Source: Lytechinus variegatus
Taxonomy: Eukaryota > Echinodermata > Echinoidea > Temnopleuroida > Toxopneustidae
Assembly: GCF_018143015.1 (NCBI RefSeq)
Contig: NC_054742.1
Span: 19,148,158-19,212,157, forward strand
Direction of reading: 5' to 3'
DNA: 64,000 nucleotides
A program made the translations under genes and the position numbers. The notes under the pieces were generated by a model. The model was not told the DNA's origin and made no database searches. It worked only from the letters and a program-made list of their open reading frames with translations. This document shows, in pieces, positions 60,201-64,000 of the stretch; the stretch's first letter is position 1, and every line of letters begins with the position of its first letter.

Positions 60201-63200
60201 ATAACCTTTGACGAAGCAAATGATATGATGGTCAGTGATCCACTTAGATTTAAGAACTTGGTCCAGGAAAGGTAAGTGTAACTTTTTTAATATGAATTTG
60301 TCTTAGTTTTTAGATAACATGCATTCTCAAAGTCTTTGTTTGTATTATAGTACACTCCAGTTTATTCTCTCTTTTGGAGCGGGGGGGGGGGAAGGGAAAC
60401 ATTCTGTAAAATAAGTTATTTGTCAGTTGTAAATAAAGAGAATATTTTTATGAAGGAAAAACAAATTTTTTTGTTATTAAATATAGGTAGATTATTTTTT
60501 AATGAAGGCCTGGTTATGTAAAGTTGATTCATTACAAATTGAGAATTGTGTGTGTTGTTTTCTTGACTGTTTTCTGCACCCCATGAAGTTGTGTTTTAAA
60601 AAGAAATATAGATTGTGATAATTGAACCATAATTTGGGGGTACTTGTTTTCTGAAAGGAAATATCTATACTTTAAATCACCTTTTTGTCCCTTATAGTTT
60701 GCGAAGGCAGATCTCAGCCATCAATAAGTTATCATCAGTGGGATTGTATTTCTTTGACTATGGCAATGCTTTTCTCTTAGAATCAAGTCGAGCTGGTATG
60801 TATAATGATATAGTATTCTTCCTTTTTGAATTGTCTTGTGCTCTTTGTTTCTGCCTGTACCTGCCTCCACCTCTCCGCTTTAAAATTCAAATTTTACTAT
60901 ATTAAGGTTTTGGTTAGTCAGTTAGTGTTATTCCTCTTTCTGTTTCTTTTTTCCTGTGCTTTTGTAATGAGCTGTTTAGCAAATTATACGTTGAAATTGG
61001 TCACAAAAAACCCTTGTTTATTATAGAATACCAAAGGTGCAATTATATTGGTTCATAATTGAAAAAAAAATGATTTCATGTATATTTTTTGCTTAATTTA
61101 TCTTCCTTGCTTTAGGAGCTGATATGCAGGGTGAAACAGAAGGAGCTTGTGCAGGCAACAGATTCAAATATCCATCATATGTTCAAGATATCATGGGGTG
61201 AGTTTGTTTTAAAATTTTTCAAAATGAAATTGTAAGTCTGGTAGTATATTGTCTTATTACAGGTCTCTACATTGGAGCACATGCAATTCGTTGCTTTCAC
61301 TACTACTTTAATTGGCTATTTTAAGAACTTAATAATATGCAATTAATAGAGTTTGCAGGTTTTATACATTATATGTTTCAATTCTAGTTTATCTCTATCA
61401 GAATTAGAATGGTCAGAACTATACTTCCTCAAAGCCTGGTATATCTGTATATTGTACTGTACAGTTAGTAGATAAAGAAGGTTTGATACTCGGTGTATGT
61501 TCTAACTCAGTGAAGTATTATCATGATATTGTGTACCTTATGTTTAAAATCCTAGTGATATCTTCTCACTTGGGTTTGGTCCATTTCGATGGGTATGTTC
61601 ATCTGGTGATCCTAATGATCTAGCCATGACTGATGAGATAGCTGCTACTGTCCTGGAAGATTTCATCAATAGGGGAGGTAAAACATTCCTTCTGACTTCA
61701 AAAGAAAATTTCAGTTATATAAATGTGTTCTTGTAAACTGTTCTGAGCATTGTGCAATTTTCTTCAGAGTATATGGTATTTTTTTTACTTCATAAACTTC
61801 TTTCCCTTTAAATTAAATTGTTCTTTTATTCAATGATATGTACTGGCTTTGTTTGTGGAGAATTGACTTTAGTAAAAGTTAGCTTTCTAGTGGCTATGTT
61901 TAATATGGAATGGTATTGCGCAAAGTCAATGCACAGCTGTTACACAAATGATGCATGCACATGAGTTCATTAGGCGATCTATCCTCACGCGAGTTGAGGC
62001 TCTGTTCAATCCCATGCATGAAGCCGTTAGGCTGAGTGCACTGGGGTGAACACATCCTCAACCAGAGTGGATAGGTCGCATAATGGATGAATGAAAGCAT
62101 GCATCATTTTGTATATACAACAAATTTTCTGACAATAGTTAAGAAAAAAATCAACAAAAGCAGATGGCTTATAAGCGTATTGCACCTTAATTTTACTGAG
62201 CGCAATGAATTAAATTGTATTGTGACGTCACCTAAAGCCATGCAACGGTACATTTTGGACGATACATTTTGGATGGTATGTCTTTTGTGCAACGGTAGGA
62301 ATGTTTGACATTTAGCCTCCCATTTGCTTGCATACAACAAGCTAAGTACAGGCATTCTACAATACGAATTGAAGACTCCAAATCAAAGCAGTGGCAAAAA
62401 TAGTCATTTTTGACGGTTGCCAATACACCACAAGACAGAAGAAGATTGAGGTTTTCCGTATAATGCTTTCATTGAAATGAGTGCTCAGGCAAATGTTATC
62501 TTAACACATACTTTTTTCTACTTGCCCTTTGGTATATGTTTAAATTTCTGTATCTGTTTTATTATGACAGTACCTGAATCCACTGAACAGCAATATGAAG
62601 ACAACATTCGTTGGATAAAAGAAGCAGAGAAGCATAAAATGGCAAGTACAATTTAAAGAAGAGAAAATAAATCCTAACAGATACATGTATTTCTCATTGA
62701 GATCAAGGTTGTATTCGAACTGATTGAAAAAATATATCAACTCTGATGTGCCTATCCATAATTCTTTTACAAACATCTTTCTTGACTATACTATGAATTG
62801 GTAATATTAAAATTACCCTGGAATTTAATGATCCTCTGAACTGTCTTTTCTCTATAGGTTGTAGGCTCTCAAGCTAGGATCTTGTATTCAGACCAACAAG
62901 GGCGTATTGCCATAGCTCTTGCATTCAACGAGGCAGTTCGTCAAGGCAAGCTAAAAGGACCAGTAATCCTAAGCAGGGACCATCATGATGTTAGTGGGAC
63001 AGATAGCCCATTCAGAGAGACTTCTAATATCTATGATGGATCAGCATTTTGTGCAGGTAAGAAATCAGGAATGGCATGAAATAGAGGGCATTGGGCAGGT
63101 AGGATGAGAAAGTGAGGGGAAGTGGAACAAGGAGAAGGGAGAGTAAAGGCTTTCTATGATTTATTGATTTCTTTATTTCCATTTTTTTCAATGGGGTAGC

Positions 63201-64000
63201 CTCTTCAGTTGACAAACTGTTATTACTCAGGACCCTGCACAAAAGAAAGTAAAAGAAAACAATAAAAAATGGCAGACAAATATAATAATACAAATATATT
63301 TATGGTTACAGTATAGAAACATATCAAGAGATGTAGCACATTGATACAAAACACCAGACTTGGAGAGGGAGGTGTGATGAAGAGGGGGCCATGAAGAGAG
63401 GAGAGAAGAAATGAGGTGACCTATTTACGCATTGATTTGTGGAGAGCATTTCATGAACATTGTAATCTGACAGATTGTTAGATCTTACAACTTTCATTGA
63501 TTTTGATCGGCTGATAAGCACTGTTACTGTGGTAACTGTTAGATGAATTTTGACTTGTCAGATAAAACGACATGTTCTTTCATGAAATGCTCCCCTGGTC
63601 GAAATTACTGATTTTGTGGTAGTAAAAATAGAGAGTATGTCCCCTGTTGTCAAACATGCCAACTTTCAAACTTTGTGAATGAAACTCCCGCAATACAGAT
63701 AGCTTTTTTACTCTTCCATCTCTTTCTCAAGTCTAAATCTTGTTGTGTCCTCATATACATTCTATTCAACATCTTGATTCCCTTCCTAAAATCTCATGTA
63801 TTGCTTGTCTTTAACGTGACATTTTTTAAATGTTGGATTACTTCCAATGCCGAATTAAAGATATGTAAAATCGATTAAGAAATAAATGCACTGTCCTAGT
63901 TTATTGTTCATAAATTATTCTTTCCTTTGTTCTCTCTGGATATTTAATTCTAGACATGGCCATCCAGAATGTGATTGGTGATTCCTTCCGTGGGGCCACC
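50501..64000 (+). CDS. UROC1: Urocanate hydratase (5' 17 exons, truncated by window end)
   Basis: The enzyme (urocanase) adds water to urocanate to give imidazolone propionate, the second step of histidine breakdown, in the cytosol, with tightly bound NAD+. Seventeen exons join in frame to 588 residues: 50501-50626, 54366-54496, 54913-55006, 55964-56023, 57060-57188, 57529-57590, 57972-58038, 58362-58543, 59332-59382, 59616-59678, 60092-60271, 60698-60795, 61116-61197, 61556-61677, 62571-62641, 62858-63056 and 63954-64000. The vertebrate protein is about 676 residues, so about 90 are missing to the right. Motifs are TYGGNGQVFSNWAQ (124-137), YIGPQGIVHGT (212-222), the NAD-binding GLGGMSGAQ (248-256), DQTSCHNPFNGGYYP (342-356) and SRDHHDVSGTDSPFRETSN from 545. 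The ATG at 50501 is the first in frame, has A at -3 and G at +4, and starts a peptide like the vertebrate N-terminus (LCDGLPLDPLP). No break is seen. Confidence 0.97.
51077..51643. mobile_element. 567-bp element with long inverted ends
   Basis: Left AAAGGTCAAGTCCACCC and right GGGGTGGACTTTTCCTTTAA are inverted, and similarity continues inward (TGTTGATTT and AAATCAACTC). ATCCGATTTTGATGAAATTT and its inverted counterpart occupy the subterminal zones. Confidence 0.85.
51917..52072. mobile_element. Palindromic MITE, GTTTCATGAAAG family, copy 3
   Basis: ACCGTTTCATGAAAGTTGTC and GACAACTTTCATGAAACAC form the ends; the centre is GTTACCATAGTAAC. The arms differ from copy 2 (GTCAGCACTGACAA in place of GTCGGAC), so this is a subfamily. 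Confidence 0.88.
52910..53560 (-). pseudogene. LINE ORF2 C-terminal region, frameshifted
   Basis: The 169-codon ORF at 53051-53560 contains LLFRKFNMLTIFQIHELQVG, SFMYMYNKNLLPLIFYDVFK and VHTLHTRHANN. This is the usual post-RT region of CR1/L2-like ORF2 (LN.L....L.....FMY.Y...LLP..F...F, H.TR.A.N). Past its stop, in shifted frames, come VKYSGVITWNAI and CPSIASFKRKYK, matching the WN.I and FKRK steps before the ORF2 stop. The upstream part of this ORF is not recognisable. Confidence 0.75.
53600..53785 (-). pseudogene. Possible 5' piece of the same LINE
   Basis: The ORF has a hydrophobic run (PPPVILYLLLTFLILGTVY) then VYTSFELLNLRHYAPTKASL. A short YT..ELL.LR motif precedes the endonuclease domain in some CR1-like ORFs as I remember them. 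Endonuclease and RT domains would then be deleted. This is weak evidence. Confidence 0.3.
54211..54254. repeat. (TA)n microsatellite
   Basis: About 44 bp of TA repeats lies 110 bp before UROC1 exon 2. Confidence 0.95.
54366..54496 (+). CDS. UROC1: UROC1 exon 2
   Basis: It encodes LALQNALRYFPASLHETLAP and ELRNYGHIYMYRFLPQLEMR, with the last Arg codon split. The acceptor is AATACAG and the donor GTGAGT. Confidence 0.96.
54913..55006 (+). CDS. UROC1: UROC1 exon 3
   Basis: It encodes AYPIDEYPANTRQAAAIMLM and IMNNLDPRVAQ, and ends in phase 0 at GTAATC. The acceptor (TTATAAAG) is weak, but only this site closes the frame. Confidence 0.94.
55527..55921. mobile_element. 395-bp MITE with TTAA at both ends
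   Basis: About 60 bp at each end are inverted (AATGAAACCTTTGGAACAA near the tips, AAACAGAAAAATCAAAGAA inside). The element starts and ends with TTAA, the target used by piggyBac-type transposases. It is in UROC1 intron 3 and ends about 40 bp before exon 4. Confidence 0.85.
55964..56023 (+). CDS. UROC1: UROC1 exon 4
   Basis: Sixty nt encode exactly FPHELVTYGGNGQVFSNWAQ, a highly conserved urocanase block. The acceptor is CTCTGCAG and the donor GTTAGT. Confidence 0.97.
56276..56669 (+). mobile_element. MITE-like element, copy 2 of a two-copy family
   Basis: Ends GCCCAGTGCACACTATATGA and AGTGTGCGCTGGGC are inverted. Its interior matches the reverse complement of 32470-32862. It is in UROC1 intron 4. 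Confidence 0.82.
57060..57188 (+). CDS. UROC1: UROC1 exon 5
   Basis: It encodes FWLVMYYLSQMSEEQTLVMY, SGHPSGLFPSHREAPRVVV and TNGM. It is phase 0 on both sides. Confidence 0.97.
57529..57590 (+). CDS. UROC1: UROC1 exon 6
   Basis: It encodes MVPNYSSRENYNRLFAMGVS with a split Met codon at GTAAGT. Confidence 0.96.
57972..58038 (+). CDS. UROC1: UROC1 exon 7
   Basis: It encodes YGQMTAGSYSYIGPQGIVHG and TT; YIGPQGIVHGT is nearly invariant in urocanases. It ends in phase 0 at GTACAT. Confidence 0.96.
58362..58543 (+). CDS. UROC1: UROC1 exon 8 (NAD-binding motif)
   Basis: It encodes LTVLNAGRNHIGSSDLRGRV, then FVTSGLGGMSGAQAKAAVI with the glycine-rich dinucleotide-binding motif, then VGVVAEVSKEALMKRYNQG. 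Confidence 0.98.
59332..59382 (+). CDS. UROC1: UROC1 exon 9
   Basis: It encodes WVMQVIDDVDALVQRIR with split codons at both ends. The acceptor is TTTTCCAG and the donor GTACTA. Confidence 0.94.
59616..59678 (+). CDS. UROC1: UROC1 exon 10
   Basis: It encodes QARNAQEAISIGYHGNIVDV and a split Trp codon. SIGYHGN is conserved. Confidence 0.96.
60092..60271 (+). CDS. UROC1: UROC1 exon 11
   Basis: It encodes ERLVVEYESTGELLADLGSD, then QTSCHNPFNGGYYPVQITF, then the segment ending FKNLVQE. The HNP..GGYYP string is a urocanase hallmark. Confidence 0.98.
60698..60795 (+). CDS. UROC1: UROC1 exon 12
   Basis: It encodes LRRQISAINKLSSVGLYFFD and YGNAFLLESSRAG. It ends in phase 1 at GTATGT. Confidence 0.97.
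61116..61197 (+). CDS. UROC1: UROC1 exon 13
   Basis: It encodes ADMQGETEGACAGNRFKYPS and YVQDIMG. The first part is the variable loop of the family; F.YPSYVQ.IMG is conserved. Confidence 0.96.
61556..61677 (+). CDS. UROC1: UROC1 exon 14
   Basis: It encodes DIFSLGFGPFRWVCSSGDPN, then DLAMTDEIAATVLEDFINRG. It ends in phase 1 at GTAAAA. Confidence 0.97.
61943..62117. mobile_element. Decayed inverted-repeat element
   Basis: AATGATGCATGC at the left and GCATGCATCATT at the right are exact inverses. Inner matches (GCGATCTATCC with GGATAGGTCGC, GTTGAGG with CCTCAAC) continue imperfectly for about 70 bp. It is in UROC1 intron 14. Confidence 0.7.
62571..62641 (+). CDS. UROC1: UROC1 exon 15 (followed by a GC donor)
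   Basis: It encodes PESTEQQYEDNIRWIKEAEK and HKM. The donor reads ATG|GCAAGT, a GC-AG intron. Joining here gives HKMVVGSQARILY, which fits the family without gap; no GT donor nearby does. Confidence 0.94.
62858..63056 (+). CDS. UROC1: UROC1 exon 16
   Basis: It encodes VVGSQARILYSDQQGRIAIA, then SRDHHDVSGTDSPFRETSNI and YDGSAFCA. The RDH.D..G..SP.RET block is an active-site region in urocanases. Confidence 0.98.
63170..63420 (-). repeat. Possible LINE 3' tail fragment
   Basis: It begins TTGATTTCTTTATTTCC and runs into A-rich sequence, like the tails at 18810 and 52700. No coding part remains. Confidence 0.3.
63440..63597. mobile_element. Palindromic MITE, GTTTCATGAAAG family, copy 4
   Basis: GGAGAGCATTTCATGAA at the left and TTCATGAAATGCTCCCC at the right are the ends; TCAGATAAAACGACATG shows it is inverted relative to copy 2. 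It lies in UROC1 intron 16. Confidence 0.85.
63954..64000 (+). CDS. UROC1: UROC1 exon 17 (cut by window end)
   Basis: After AATTCTAG it encodes DMAIQNVIGDSFRGAT with the Asp codon split. The exon continues past the window. Confidence 0.94.

Overview
The window is eukaryotic, intron-rich and AT-rich. It looks like nuclear DNA of an echinoderm, most probably a sea urchin. The reasons are animal genes cut into small exons by introns of 0.3 to 17 kb, vertebrate-type gene families, and dense short palindromic elements with G/C caps of a kind I associate with echinoid genomes. Species cannot be fixed from this sequence; a Lytechinus-like urchin is a guess.

Three protein-coding genes can be reconstructed exon by exon, with reading frames that close across every splice junction. 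(1) Positions 885-7357, plus strand: the 3' part of a gene whose start lies left of the window. It encodes a Ser/Arg/Glu-rich disordered region followed by a short conserved-looking C-terminal domain, tentatively from a Nek (NIMA-related) kinase. (2) Positions 12711-41140, minus strand: a complete 14-exon SLC23-family transporter of 652 residues, with a 17.5-kb first intron. (3) Positions 50501-64000, plus strand: urocanate hydratase, 17 exons and 588 residues before the window ends; about 90 residues should lie to the right. Genes 1 and 2 converge; genes 2 and 3 diverge from a 9.4-kb spacer.

The three genes do not form a pathway or an operon-like system. Urocanate hydratase acts in cytosolic histidine breakdown. 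The SLC23 protein is a plasma-membrane type carrier, and its signature motif resembles nucleobase carriers more than vertebrate ascorbate carriers.

The rest is introns and spacers filled with repeats: degenerate tandem arrays (150-870, 4555-5140, 10160-11200, 46970-47620, 52205-54060), foldback and MITE-like elements, several with convincing target-site duplications (24480-25011, 43647-43864, 46195-46341, 55527-55921), a pol-III-type SINE (30349-30530) and two decayed LINE reverse-transcriptase ORF ends (19195-19376 and 52910-53560). I saw no CRISPR array, rRNA, ordinary tRNA gene or bacterial-type operon. I found no clearly new multi-gene system. The most useful leads are the transporter's substrate motif, its possible alternative first exons, a GC-AG intron, a 21-nt microexon, and families of non-autonomous elements with shared termini.
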